The position numbers were made by a program, and so were the translations under genes. The notes beneath the pieces are model-generated. The model was given only the letters and a program-made list of their open reading frames with translations. It ran no database searches and was not told where the DNA came from. Shown here one piece after another: positions 44,909 through 56,600 of a DNA stretch of 64,000 nt; the first letter of the stretch is position 1, and each line of letters opens with the position of its first letter. The stretch is from Chlorokybus atmophyticus (Eukaryota; Streptophyta; Chlorokybophyceae; Chlorokybales; Chlorokybaceae): contig RHPI01000818.1 of NCBI GenBank assembly GCA_009103225.1, forward strand, positions 408,906 through 472,905, written 5' to 3'.

Positions 44909-45493
44909 GTGCTTGTGAACTTGTCAAACAGGCACCTAGCAAGCCAAACACCTAGTACCTTGTAGAGTAGAAGCTTCTTCAGCTTCTTTCCAGCTGAACA
45001 CGAGAAAGGTAAGCCTAACAGCAAGCTAGCGGGCAAATGGCATGTGCATGCACAATATGTGCTTGTGAACTTGTCAAACAGGCACCCAGCAAGCCAAAAA
45101 CCCAATACCTTGTAGAGTAGAAGCTGCTTCAGCTTCTTTCCAGCTGAACACGACAAAGGTAAGCCGAACAGCAAGCTAGCAGGCAAATGGCATGTGCATG
45201 CACAAACATGTGCTTGTGAACTTGTCAAACATGCACACTGCAAGCCAAACACCCAGTACCTTGTAGAGTAGAAGCTGCTTCAGCTTCTTTCCAGCTAAAC
45301 ACGACAAAGGTAAGCCTAACAGCAAGCTAGCAGGCAAATAGCATGTGCATGCACAAACATGTGCTTGTGAACTTGTCAAACAGGCACACTGCAAGCCAAA
45401 CACCCAGTACCTTGTAGAGTAGAAGCTGCTTCAGCTTCTTTCCAGCAAAACACGACAAAGGTAAGCCTAACAGCAAGCTAGCAGGCAAATGGC
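44909..45493. repeat. Four tandem copies of a ~151-bp unit
   Basis: GTGCTTGTGAACTTGTCAAAC recurs at 44909, 45059, 45210 and 45361 with spacings of 150, 151 and 151. Units are over 90% alike by eye. They stand just 5' of the gene at 42450-44715, so they may be its promoter repeats or subterminal repeats of a transposon. Frames through them are repeat artefacts. Confidence 0.9.
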
Positions 45494-45499
45494 AGTCCA

Positions 45500-46530
45500 G
45501 AATGCTAGCGGCACAACACCATGCTGCATTTGCTAATTGCAACAAAGTGACCCAGCATGCAACCACCAGAAGAGCAGTGCGACAAGACAGCTGACAACGC
45601 TCGCTCACCTCGCCACAGCGCCGCCGCCGCCAACACAACCAGCAAGTACGCCGGTGCTGTGGGACAATCAGTGCAATTCCCGGTGCGGAAATCCCTGCAA
45701 TCAATGGAATGCAGTGATCATTCGGAATTTCCACATCAGCAATTGTGCTGGTCGGACACCAGTCGCGTCTTCGCTTGCTCCGACCACAATAGGCCGCACG
45801 AGCAATTGCCGCGGAAATTGCCTTTTGTCGAAACTTTGATTGCCAAAATGACCTCTATGTTTATTGGTCTATACAAACCAAGCGAAATTACATTCTCTAT
45901 TTCCGATGAAATCGTCCATGTCCGAGGACGGTGTCTGTGTGGCTTACCCCAAACTATAAGTAACCCTAACCCAAACATCCAATGCATGCTGGTAGTTGTG
46001 CTGCAACAATGGACGCCCCTGTACCCATGCGCACCATGAATGATGCTCTAACGCAGGCGCTGGTTGACTCTGACCTGCTGCCGATTCTCCAAGTGTGGAT
46101 GTTGCAGTTGCTTGTTCAATTGCCTTTGGTGATATGAGTGGATCGTGTGCAATTGTGCAAAGGCAACGAAACAGCAATGGCAAAGGCCACATGGTAGATA
46201 TCAGTAGCTTAAAAGCAACCACCACAACAGTATTCACATCCAGAACTGTAAATACCACAAACCAATTGCACAACAACAACTACACAACTATACAACTACT
46301 CGCACATGACTACCTATCTACTGCTGCTGCATGCAAGCATAAACTATAGGCCGTGTGGAAGGATGACGCTCAGACCCCTTGTGTAGATTGCGTCATGGTC
46401 ATAGCATAGCCATTAAGGCAAAGCGGCTTGCGCTCAAAACTGTTGGAACACAAAATAACCATGCAAGCAGCCAACACTGGCAAACCCCCACACAACTGAC
46501 AGGCGAACACACGCGCGCGCGCACACACGC
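45500..46530. other. No recognisable gene
   Basis: A 160-codon plus frame (45557-46039) has no recognisable domain. Composition is mixed and I see nothing else to support. Confidence 0.4.
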
Positions 46531-46534
46531 AAGG

Positions 46535-47080
46535 GAGGACACTGAGGGCTTGCAATCAGCTGCCCCAGCAGCTCACCAACTCACACAAAAAGCACACACA
46601 GGACACTAAGGGCTTGCATGTCGCCCCAGTGCCTCACCAACTCATACACATGCACATTCATGCGACATGCACATATTTGTCCGGCGTTGTCCACTGCAGC
46701 TATGTCATCAACAGAGTCACAAAAACATTCACCCAGTCCACACCACAGGGCCGGTTTGAGGTCTTACAGACCGCCCCAGCTCCTCACCAACACATTCATA
46801 AAAAAACAAAACCACAAGGCAGGACACTGAGGTCTTACAGACCGCCCCAGCGACTCACCAGCACACATGCACAGAAACACAAACACAAGGCAGGTCACTG
46901 AGGTCTTACAGACCGCCCCAGTGACTCACCAACAGAATCACAGAAACAAAACCACAAGGCAGGTCACTGAGGGCTTACATGCCGCCCCAGTGAATCACTA
47001 ACACATGCAAAAAACGGAAACCACAAGGCAGGACACTGAGGGCTTACATGCCGCCCAAGTGAATGACCAGCACACATACA
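46535..47080. repeat. Minisatellite of about seven ~65-70-bp units
   Basis: The unit reads roughly GGACACTGAGGGCTTACA then GCCGCCCCAGTGAATCACCAAC and an AC-rich spacer. Starts lie near 46535, 46601, 46757, 46821, 46893, 46961 and 47031. The last four units are nearly regular at about 70 bp. No coding. Confidence 0.85.
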
Positions 47081-47878
47081 CACACGCACGCGCACAAACA
47101 AAACATGCAGGCAGACAGGCTTGCACGTATCTGCCTAAGTAGCTCTGCATCAACCAAGGATGGCTGCCGCCGTCGCTGCCAACCTCAAGCACCTCGCCGC
47201 CGACCACGCCGCCCACAACCTTATAACCAAAGACGCTGCCGCGGCCGACCAAGACAACCTCGCCGCCGACCACAACAACCTCCCCGCCACCAACCTTGCA
47301 AACTACAACAACTTACAAAAACATTAGGGTTAGGGATGCCGGCTATGGCGTCAAAGGTGATAGCCCATCACTGATGGACCATCACTGATGGCACTGACAT
47401 CATGTCAGTCCTGCACACTTCAGGTACGGTCTAACCATCACGCCAATCCTGACATCCATCAAGCCAGCGTGACAAGACACTCAATGCCCTATATAGAATG
47501 CGTGACGCGCGCTACAGTCCCTGGTGTACATTGTGACGATTACGCTTATGAGTTAGGGTTTGCTTAGGGTTTTGGTAGATCGAGCAGACAACTTGCAACT
47601 AGCAAGGCTGGGCGGCAAGGGCGGCGTTGTGGGCGAGGTCGGCGGCGGCGTTGGCTTCATTGCTGAAGTGCAAGTGTTGTGTTTTCGCTTGGTTGTTGTA
47701 GTTACTTCATTGGGTCCGAGAACCCTGGCGAGGTGTTTTTTTGCAGCTTCGGGTGGGCTTGCTGGAGGGTTTTGGCACTGCTTCCAACAAGGTGCAGCAC
47801 ATGCCGTGCTTGTCTTTGTTTGCATGCATGCCCGCTTGAGCATTTCGCTAACTATCAAAAGTGCATGTTGTCTATGTT
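47081..47878. other. No recognisable gene
   Basis: A GCC/CAA-rich block (47180-47310) and isolated TTAGGG-like words near 47325 and 47553-47570, too few to be telomeric repeats. Not called. Confidence 0.4.
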
Positions 47879-48066
47879 GTTAGCCACCACTTGATGCTAA
47901 TCAGAGGGGCGGCCTCGTGCGTAAGACCACCTCTTGCTCAGTTTACAAGCTGTTTTATTTGAGCATGCACTCTTGTTAGCCACCACTTGATGCTAACCAG
48001 AGGGGCGGCCTCGTGCGTAAGACCACCTCTTGCTCAGCTTCCAAGCTGTTTTATTTGAGCATGCAG
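47879..48066 (+). repeat. Two tandem ~96-bp leader repeats upstream of the OTU gene
   Basis: Units at 47879 and 47975 share GGGGCGGCCTCGTGCGTAAG and end TTTATTTGAGCATGCA. The same core, GGGGCAGCCTCGTGCGTAAG, repeats upstream of the second OTU gene (63800-64000, minus strand). It probably forms a promoter or 5' end of the element. Confidence 0.8.
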
Positions 48067-48218
48067 TTATCATTGTGGCTGAGGCTAAAGTGTGCATGCT
48101 CAGGCTTGTCTGCATGCTTAAATAGGCAGCCGTGTGTGTGTGTGCATGCTCAAGTGCTCATGTTGCTCGACTATGTGTGCTTGTTTTTGGCTGTGAGGCT
48201 TTCCTCAGGTCGTTTATC

Positions 48219-49574
48219 ATGTCCAAACGAAAGCTCGTTCCCCTTGGCCAGTTTAAGCCTGCAGGTAATAAGTAATGTATTCGATGTTCAGCATGATTAT
48301 TGTTAACATGTGGTAACACTGGTCATGCACACAGACAAGAAGCACAAGGGTCCAACGCACAAGAAGGAACCTACTAAGAAGGAAGCTGTCCTGCGGAAAC
48401 CCTGCAAGAAATCAAGTAATGTAGCGCTGTTCCAGCTGACTGTACTAACGCATGCTCATTGCGGTTGTTTGCCACCATTGTTGCAATAACACTGTCTATT
48501 GCAGACCTGATTGACACCACAAAGGCTCAGTTGCTGGAGGGGTCCAATAATTGGCGGAAACTAAGGGAGGAGGAGAAGGCTGGGAAGGCGAAAATGTCCA
48601 CAGAATACAGTTGGGATGTCGTGGTTTAAGTAATGCAGAAGAACATGAATGAAGATCCTCGCTTGCTTGAGCTCGACAAGAACTTGCAGATTTGCCTACG
48701 GAAGTTCGTGGAGGACCAGCTCAGGCTTTGTGATCCGGAGGCAGCTGCTAGGGGTATGGACCTCGGGCATTTTGGCCTTGAAGATGTTGTTACCGATAAT
48801 GACATCCATGAAGAAACGAAGACAAAGTGGGGAAAGAATTCTCTGACTGGAGGAAAGCGAAGGCAAAGAGCAAGAACCTCTTGTCATGGGGTGAGCTGGT
48901 GGTCTTTATCAAGAAAGCGCTGTGCAAACCAGACTTGGCTTCCCTCAATCGAGAATGGAGGCTCAAGCTACGGCAGTATGTGGAGGAAGAGCTAAGGCTA
49001 TGTGATCCAGAGGCAGCTGCTATGGGCATCGACATCGGGGAATACGGTCTTGACCACGAAGTAGAGGCGCCTAAGCAGCAAGTGGAGGCCCAAGCCAAGC
49101 AGCAAGCCAACGCGGAGGCCAAGCAGCAAGTGGAGGCCCAAGCCAAGCAGCAAGCCGACGCGGAGGCCAAGCAGCAAGCGGAGGATGAAGCCAAGCAGCA
49201 AGCGGATGCTGAGTCCAAGCAGCAAGCCGAGGCGGAGGCCCAGCAGAAAGCTGAGGCGGAGGCCAAGCACAAAGCTGAGGCCCCACCCAAGTCCCAGACT
49301 GCACAAAAGCAGAAAGGGCCTCGACCTGAAGCCGGTATCTCTGCTTCTGCTGTTAAACCAGAAGACGGTCTACCTCCAGCAAAAACGGAGGGCGAGTTAG
49401 AGCTGGTTGGGCTGTTGCACCGGCTTCGGCTTTTCAATGCCTATGCAGATGGGAATTGCTTTAATGCCTGCCTTGCCCAGTCGCGCCCTCACGTGAACTG
49501 CGTGCTTGACATGCGCGAACGCAGCGGACAACGGGTCTTTCTGGCGAAGCATTGTGCTGGACAATGGCAAACAG
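48219..49574 (+). pseudogene. OTU-protease family element protein, interrupted by a copia LTR
   Basis: Starts at ATG 48219 (MSKRKLVPLGQFKPA). Three short exons join in phase through a lysine-rich region into NLIDTTKAQLLEGSNNWRKL. A TAA follows VVV near 48627, and a frameshift lies near 48820. A helical module ending LRLCDPEAAAxGxDxG occurs twice (about 48650-48775 and 48830-49045). Next comes a long Ala/Gln/Glu/Lys coiled coil made of AKQQA repeats, then LRLFNAYADGNCFNACLAQS, the OTU catalytic loop (Asp-Gly-Asn-Cys). OTU enzymes cleave ubiquitin linkages. Just before 49575 an out-of-frame FWRSIVLDNGK matches the other copy exactly, after which a copia LTR begins. Homologous to the gene at 61129-63725. 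Confidence 0.85.
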
Positions 49575-49991
49575 TGTTGAGAGTATTCCTACATACGATC
49601 AGCATCGACCCTCCACACATGAGTAACAGGTCGTAAGGACGAGCACTAGGTCCGGACTTAGCAAGATGGCATCGTCGGACCAGACTCCGGACTCCAGACT
49701 GGAGCCTTACTAATTGCTTCGTATCTCCGCGTATACTTACTCATATTAGGCGTGTAAGAGCTTGTTGAAAAGCTCTAGTTGTAAGGAAGACAACACAGCT
49801 TAGAGCGCGTCAAAAGGCTGAGTATAGCTTACGCAGTGACTGCAAACGTAGACGTGTATGTAACTGGCTGGTATAAGAACCAGCGGACAACTTGTAATAG
49901 ATGAATGTGATGTGACTTGTGTATGCTGTGGTGGCGGTAGCTCTGTCCGTGTGTATCCATGCTTGCCTCAGCTACATATGCATGCTAGTCC
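49575..49991 (+). repeat. LTR, copia subfamily A, nearly complete
   Basis: Starts TGTTGAGAGTATTCCTACAT and lacks only the last ~7 bp (TTCAACA), where the next LTR starts. It contains the dyad TATA GCTGGTATAAGAACCAGC at 49867-49884. It interrupts the OTU gene. Confidence 0.9.
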
Positions 49992-50405
49992 TGTTGAAGA
50001 TATTCCTACATCCGGTCAGCCTGCCCTGCATACAAGAGAGAAGAGAAGGGACCTCGATGGGAGGACCTCGAAGACTCCGGACATGAAGGTCCTGGCGCGG
50101 ACTACAGAGAAGGGTCCTAGGAGAATCGTCATATCTCCTAGGATACTCACTCTTATAGGACGTGGCATAGCTTGTTACAAAGCTTATCAAGTTAGCTACG
50201 TGGCACATCTTACAGCGTAGGATATGGTTCAGTATATCGGACGCTGTTGCATGTAGACCAGCAGTGTGTACAAACTGTGTACTGACTGGCGGGTATATAA
50301 CCCCGCGGTCTGTTGGTAATAAATCGGGAAGTGTGTTGCCTTCTCCTGTGTGTCATTGCTTGCCCTCTTTACTTGCATGCTTGCTTCTCAACGAGTCCTT
50401 CAACA
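49992..50405 (+). repeat. LTR, copia subfamily B, with PBS and leader
   Basis: Runs TGTTGAAGATATTCC...TCCTTCAACA. It is followed by a PBS-like AGTTATGGGCCCA (50406-50418) and a leader homologous to that beside 6661 (CTTGAGGAGTGTGAGA). It has a TATA dyad, GCGGGTATATAACCCCGC, at 50289-50306. The element is truncated within ~50 bp of the PBS by the GGACC-dyad cluster. Confidence 0.85.
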
Positions 50406-50454
50406 AGTTATGGGCCCATACTACGCTTGAGGAGTGTGAGACTAGCACAGGGCT

Positions 50455-50830
50455 TTTTACGCGCGGACCAGTCGTACGCGGCCCGTAGACCACGTCTGAT
50501 ACGTTGTAGCGTACCAGTGCCGCGACTGGTCCGGCATGATCGGACCACTGGTGGTCCGGCCCCGGAGCCCGCCGATATGGTCCGAATGACCGGACCAGGG
50601 CTGGTGGCGTGTCCCGCGGCTTGTAGACCGGTACAGCACTGGTCAGCACGCGGCCTGAGCAGTAGGACCAAGGCTGGTCGCATGCCCTGCGGCCTATGAG
50701 CCAGGGCAGCACTGGTACAGAATGCATGTACTGTACGGACCAATTATGTCCTCACAAGCGGGACCAAGCTGCACTGGTACGGTTGCAAGCGGCCCTCTAT
50801 AGACCATGCATGGTTCCGAAACCGAAACAG
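50455..50830. repeat. Cluster of GGACC/GGTCC dyads
   Basis: About fifteen GGACC or GGTCC words lie here, including the 18-bp palindrome around GGACCACTGGTGGTCC at 50542-50557. Same type as at 12860 and 25080. Frames here mirror the motif and are not genes. Confidence 0.65.
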
Positions 50831-50984
50831 CACTCAACAACTCAACAGCTCTTTTAGATTATTGATATATTATGATAACCAACGGTGAAGAATGACGTCG
50901 AAAGCATACGACACATCTCACCTGGTCCGTTGCTCCCAAGGTCACGTGCGCCAATGCTAAACGAGTAGCAGGCACTGGGCATGC

Positions 50985-51033
50985 ATGGTCCCCTGTCCAT
51001 TTGCTAGGGTTTTGGGCTTGCGCTGTTGTCTCA

Positions 51034-51065
<32 letters not shown>

Positions 51066-51658
51066 GGCGAAAACCTTTGGAACAGCTGGTTTCGTGGGTA
51101 CTACGCATGCACCCAGCATGGCGGACCGAAAGCAGCTGATATTGCTGAAAGACTCCACCAGTCTATCGGACTCAAGCTACCTGCAGTCAACCTTGCAGCT
51201 TTGCGCAAGCGGAAGCAGCGTTCCAAGTTGGTTGTCAACGCAACGCAAGGTTTCCTACGTCAGAAGGACTTGGAGTTGAATCAAAGAGAGCAAGCTCTTG
51301 CCCGCAGAGAAGCTGAGGTGTCCCAAATTTTGGCTGATAGCGGCCTCGCTGGTGACAACGCGTCCCCCATAGAGGTGGATGGGCAGGCAGACCCCTCACT
51401 CAGGTAACATCCTTGCCCCCACTAGCTAGCTTTCAAGCCTCATTGCGACACAGCCAGCACAGATTTCTTGACAGCAATTGTTAAGCGCCTAATATGACTC
51501 CCTGCAGGCCAGCTTCAGCAACTCAGCCTGCTGCTTACCCCCCTGCAACCGCTTGCCAGCCATCCACTTCGCATTCCCCTCTGTCACCGGCTGCTGAAGC
51601 TGGAGGTGGCTCATTCGCCGACGAGTCATCTGATCATGTGGAGAGCCAGCACCGGTAA
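50985..51658 (+). CDS. Small basic coiled-coil protein, two exons, unknown
   Basis: Exon 1 (50985-51403) and exon 2 (51508-51658) join at GT-AG borders in phase to 190 codons. After a poly-glycine run encoded by GGC/GGT repeats (51036-51070), the protein has GGPKAADIAERLHQSIGLKL. A basic ALRKRKQRSK patch follows, then a charged coiled coil (LELNQREQALARREAEV) and an acidic Ser/Pro-rich tail. The poly-Gly part makes the start uncertain. The stop lies inside the CACCGGTAATT repeat at 51650, so the true C-terminus was probably lost to that insertion. I do not recognise the family. A DNA-binding or transposon-derived role is possible. Confidence 0.45.
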
Positions 51659-52063
51659 TTTTAGGACCCCCCGAGTCCTGATTATTCACGCCATCTCGTC
51701 TGAATATTGATGACTTGATCCGTTTCACGCCTTTTGTCCGTGAATATCCAATGGTTATTGTACTTTCTGTCCCATCCCTGCCAAAAAAAACAGCGTTCTT
51801 CACCCGCAAGACGCATTCATATTCAACGTACATACCACTGAACCTCGTTTCAACCCGTACACTTTGCGTTTCAAACTGAGTATTTCGTGCATATTTAATG
51901 TCAGTCAAGTTGTACTTGATGAACGATATGGTACAATGAATTGTCAGTGCCCAAACAGCAGAATAATCACCCAGCGTGTGTGGTGTTGGCTACGACTTGC
52001 CGCGAAAACCCTGAGTCCTAAATACCATTGCATAGTCACCGTCATATTCAGGGAACATCTAGC
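51650..52063. repeat. CACCGGTAATT-ended AT-rich repeat, second copy
   Basis: CACCGGTAATTTTAGGACCCCCC matches 41395. It is followed by TGATTATTCACG and TGAATAT words, as in the first copy, but overall alignment fades. Non-coding. Confidence 0.55.
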
Positions 52064-52230
52064 ATGAAATACACCAAGTCCCAAGTGCCATCGAACATTC
52101 AACACCACTTGACAAAACTGCCGATGTGAAATTACACCAAGTGCCAAGTGCCATTGAAAGTTCAACACCACTTGGCAAAACTGCCGCTGTGAAATTACAC
52201 TAAGTCCCAAGTGCCATTGGAAAGGCAAGC
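52064..52230. repeat. Minisatellite, ~2.6 copies of a 63-bp unit
   Basis: Units start TGAAATTACACCAAGTCCCAAG and contain TTCAACACCACTTG and AAAACTGCCG, at 52064, 52126 and 52189. They lie ~270 bp beyond the 3' end of the transposase gene, where CACTA elements often have subterminal repeats. No clear CACTA terminus was found. Confidence 0.8.
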
Positions 52231-52500
52231 ATGCTAATGGCATGCATTCTAAATTCTATTAAGCACAAAGTTAGCTTGGGCTACTATTACACAGCTGGCC
52301 AATGAACCTGTGCTTTTGACTACAATTTAGCTATGTACCAACCGCCTGCTACTTCACATCCGCCGTGACGTTTGCTGTGCTGGCATGCTGTCCATGAGTG
52401 TTCGCAGTCGTCTCCTTAAGCTGTCTGCCTCTTTTGGACGAAACCAATCCTTTTGCATCTGCGTTGCACACACCCACACCATCTGGTTGCTCAACACATG

Positions 52501-53690
52501 TCAACCTACACGACTTTGCACTAAGGCAGCTGCCATATGGAGTACATTCCAATGCATGAGCTGTACCTGCTGAAATATCGGGGCGTTTTGCTCAATTGGA
52601 CCAGCTTGTATCCCATCTATAAACTTGTCAAGGTAAACCATGACAAACAGCCCGCACGCAACTCCATCCCTCTGCTGAGGGACCTGCACGAACACGCTAT
52701 GTCAATGCGGGCGAACCAAACGTATGTGCATCTACATAGGGATTGTGCCGGGAGAGGGCGTGACCTCATCACCAGGCCAAAACAACATGTCCTCCCTGTG
52801 GATCAAGTAGCGGGACGTTTGCGGGAGAGAAGCGCTGTTGCGACTCACTTCCATGCTTCCTGCCCCACATATAGTTTAGATAAGCGCGCATTGGTCCGTC
52901 GACGTTGCGATGTAGACCAAGGGAGTCGAGATGGACGATCAAGGGCGGCGTGTTGCTTCCAAGTTCCCCTCCAGGATTGCACACCAGCAGCAGACTCCAG
53001 TGAGTCCTGTGGCATGCAGACTTCAAAGTGAGTCCATGCGAGCAAGTACAGCAGCACTGCAGTGCGAGAACTTGGCTTCACTCTCACCGGCTGTCTGGGT
53101 TGACAATTGCTGCCAGCAAGTTCTTGGAAAACGGATCGTTCTCCCACCTATCTATCCTGTGATTGCCACTGTGCCAGTTATGTTGTTCATGGCAGTGCAC
53201 AATCTTGGTGTAGAAGTGCGGGTTGAACAGCCTCACGTGAATGCCTTCAGCTCTGCCCACGACCTCCTCTTCCTTATATCTGCGCGTGCGTGACACATAC
53301 ATGACACAGCTGCACAACACCAACAACGCAAGGCTCATACTTGCAAAAGAAGTGGAGCACGGTGCCGTTGAGCTCCTGTCTGCCGTCCAGGAACTTTCTG
53401 TCCGCTTCAAACACTGGCACCGCATCACGTGCATTTGCACTAGGGTAAATAAACAGGGGCACAGGTGTTGACGCCTCAACTTCAGCACCCGGCCCGTCCA
53501 GCACCATGATGTCATCATCGCTGTCCACGAGGTCCACAACTGCTGCAGCCGTCGTGGTTCCCTGACTTGGGTGCTGGCGACGTTCCCCGTTGGCATCCTC
53601 ATCATCAAGTTCCATCGGGACTGGCTCTGCAGCGTAAAAAGGTAGGATTATGCAATAAGCGCCGCAACGCAAACCAAGAAGCGCCAGCAC
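52501..53690 (-). CDS. Ulp1/SENP-type cysteine protease region of the transposase gene
   Basis: Ulp1 proteases process SUMO precursors and remove SUMO. The landmarks are a FLDGRQELNGTVLHFF helix (about 53.4 kb), RLFNPHFYTKI with RIDRWENDPFSKNLLAAIV (53.2-53.1), THWSLLLVCNP with the catalytic His and VHLDSLG with the Asp (53.0-52.9), and VPQQRDGVACGLFVMVYLDKFI with the catalytic Cys (52.6). So the catalytic triad is present in the expected order across several exons. Many plant CACTA and MULE elements carry Ulp1 genes. Here it follows a PHD finger in the same orientation. Confidence 0.8.
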
Positions 53691-56600
53691 GTTGCTGCTT
53701 ACCACTCATATCTTCATCCCCGCACTCTTGAACAAAGCTTTTACCCACGCTCTCAGTCGGTGGTTGTGAAACCCAACCGCTGCTGCCCGGCAGAGAACGA
53801 CGCGCGAGGCTATCCCTTGGAAGCTGTGCCGGAGCCCCACCTTCTTCGTACGCAGCGCATTGCGAGCATGTGACCGAAAAGATGTTACCAACAGCATGAC
53901 GTTGACAGAGGCTGTTTGGGCATGTCGCGCATACTTGTCGAGCTGGTTCATTGCATATGTGCACATGGCACCTGCGTTCCAGTGATCATTTTAGAACTTG
54001 TCGACTTCAGACACCATGCATTCACTGGATACTGAAGCTTACTTGTGCCTTGGGCATTCCCAATGGTCATCTTCCACAGGTGGTACAGTGACGCAGCGTG
54101 CGTGGTAGCTCTTCCAGCAGCCTTCTGCATCACAGCCGAATATGCTACCGCCATCCTTGCAGACAAAGCAATAGTCTTCGTGTTCACGATTCTCCAATGC
54201 ATCCAGCTCTAGCCCCGGTCTCATCCTGCAAACCAAGGTCAGGTGCCCAGATCTGCAGTCACACAACAGTAGGTATATGCAGCATCACAATAGCAAAGAG
54301 TACCTCATGTACTCAAAATGCCAGTCACGGCGTGTGGTTCACGACACCTCGCTCGAAGCACTGTTTGTTTCGCTGTGGTCACCCTGCACCATGTGCATGT
54401 ACACAAGATGGTTGTATGTGATGCCAAGACCCGGGAACTATGAGGACACCCAGATTCTCACAAACAAATCTGCTCTCACCGGAGTGTCGCGGTGCACACC
54501 TCGGCGCATGAGGCTTCGCCTGTCTTTGACAAGCGCTACTGTTATTCTGGTGTCATACGGGTCAATACCCTCAAACCACTGGCCCTTGACCTGCCAGCAA
54601 GGACATGTATCACCCAATCTCACTCTACCATCAACTCGCAAAAACCGCTGCAACACACCTACTTACTAGGTTGCAATCAAGGTAGGTTTGTTCTGCAAAG
54701 CGGGGCTTGTCTTTCCTCATGATTGCAAAGCCTCCCATGTGCTGCACCTGGTTGCTCATGTACCACCTCGCTCTGAGGAGCTGGTGCTCCCAACCGGCTA
54801 CCACGACAACATCAAAAGACTGCACCCTGCCATACCAGTGGACCTTCTTGGTTGGGTCATTTGAGTCACGCCCAACGGTAAACACTCCGCAGTCCATAGT
54901 GCGGAGCTTCTTCTCAGTGTCCTCCGCTCTGAACTGGCCAATGTCCTTGTAGCGCGCTCTGTAGTACCTCATGATGTACTTTGGAAAAATGGGACCACTC
55001 AACAGCTCCATCTCGTGTTGAGTAAGCTCCCTATCAGGTCCACGCCAATGATGCAGCTCAGTCATGTGCTCCATGTCACTGGTCACGAGATTCCCTTGTG
55101 CTTGGGCCCTTTCGCGTGTCTTCCGCCGTTTTTGAACAGCCCGACTGAATTCTCTGTTTACCAACCCATTGTGGACTCATAATATGCAGGGGACATTGCG
55201 TACCAAACAACGATTGCTAAAGCAACTTACTCTTTTAGCTGCCTGTACTCATCGTCATTTTCGGCCAACCACCACTCCAGCTCCTGCCTGATCTTGCTAT
55301 CTTTCTCACACTCAACACGGTGTCTGCGCCCGCAGAGGACATAGTCATCATCATCTCGCTCCTTGCCCGATCGCAGACTGATGCCGACGAAAAGCCTCTT
55401 CAAGGTGTCCATGTAAGTGTTCAACATGAGCTGGATGGAGTATCTACAGACATAACTTGCATTTAACACAAGTCAAAGAACGAGAGTACGAAACAGGTTG
55501 CATGCAACTTTTAGTTGGCCCAGACTTGCCTTTTGCAGATGCTTGCTTCCACATGCTGCCTGGCAAAAATCATGCGCTTTACCCACTGCATAAATCGTTC
55601 GTCGGCCCACTCCCAGTGATCACGCACCGGACCAAGCCACATGCATTGCCCTGGTAGATGGCCAAGGAGGTGCAGCATCATTGTGAGCGAAGTCCGCGGG
55701 AAGAACAGCTCCACCTCAGACTGTGCCTCATGCACCAGCACCTGCGATGAATAATGCAAGTCATGCAACATGTAGAAGCTAAGCACACACATGGAAGGTA
55801 TGGTTAAAGCCCTAACCTGCAGTTCTTCAAGGTGTGACTGACTTCACTTCCAATGCAGTCAGCCGCTGATAGATGTCGCAGAGTTTGAGGATTGTTTTTT
55901 TCTGATCTTCTCCAATGTCATGAGCAGAGCGCAGCACGTTCTGGAAAATCACGGACCACAAGTTGTGCTTGTCGTGCGATTTCATCGAGCCTGTGTGCTC
56001 ACTACATCAGATTGTTAAGTAGACACAATGTGCAATGCAAGGACACTGAGTTGACTTGCACGCAGTTGAGAACCATGGTGGTTGTCTCACCTAAATGCTT
56101 GGTGAAAGATTGCAGCTTAGAGCCGAAAGTGCTTGGAACCCTCACGCCTGAGAGTAATTGCTCAACCAGCCCTGCATCCGTGATTGCCCATGGAGCCTGA
56201 GGTTTGACCTTAACTGCAACTTCCTTTCCGTCTTTCGTCATCTCTGTCTGCAACGCATCATCACAAAGTCACACGAGTTGGCAGGCAGTCATCACAAGTG
56301 TCGCATAAGCCTGCAATACCTGTAGCCAGAGTTCTGGCATACGACCTTGCTGCTTCAGATCTTCTCGAGTCTCATTGCTGTCGCGCATTCCAGCAAGCAG
56401 ATTGGCCAAATTGGTTGCGAGATTGGCAAAAATGTCCATAGGGCCAATCACATGACCTTTTACAAATTTCTGTAAAGGCATCCAATAGGGAAGGTCGTGA
56501 AAACGGCCAAGGATAGGCCAAGGATTCCGGAGGACTTTGAAGGATGTTTCTTGGAGTGAAGTGGTCGCTTGCTGTTGCGGGATGTCATGGCGTACCTGAT

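Noticed and set aside
44909-45493. Possible CRISPR-like array
   Set aside because: Units are ~151 bp, similar along their whole length with no unique spacers, and the DNA is eukaryotic. This is an ordinary tandem repeat.
45557-46039. 160-codon plus-strand frame
   Set aside because: No recognisable domain. Composition looks like chance readthrough.
47325-47575. Telomere-like TTAGGG words
   Set aside because: Only a few isolated copies, not an array.
48790-49437. 215-codon minus-strand frame rich in Ala/Cys/Leu
   Set aside because: It is the antisense of the AKQQA coiled-coil repeats of the OTU gene.
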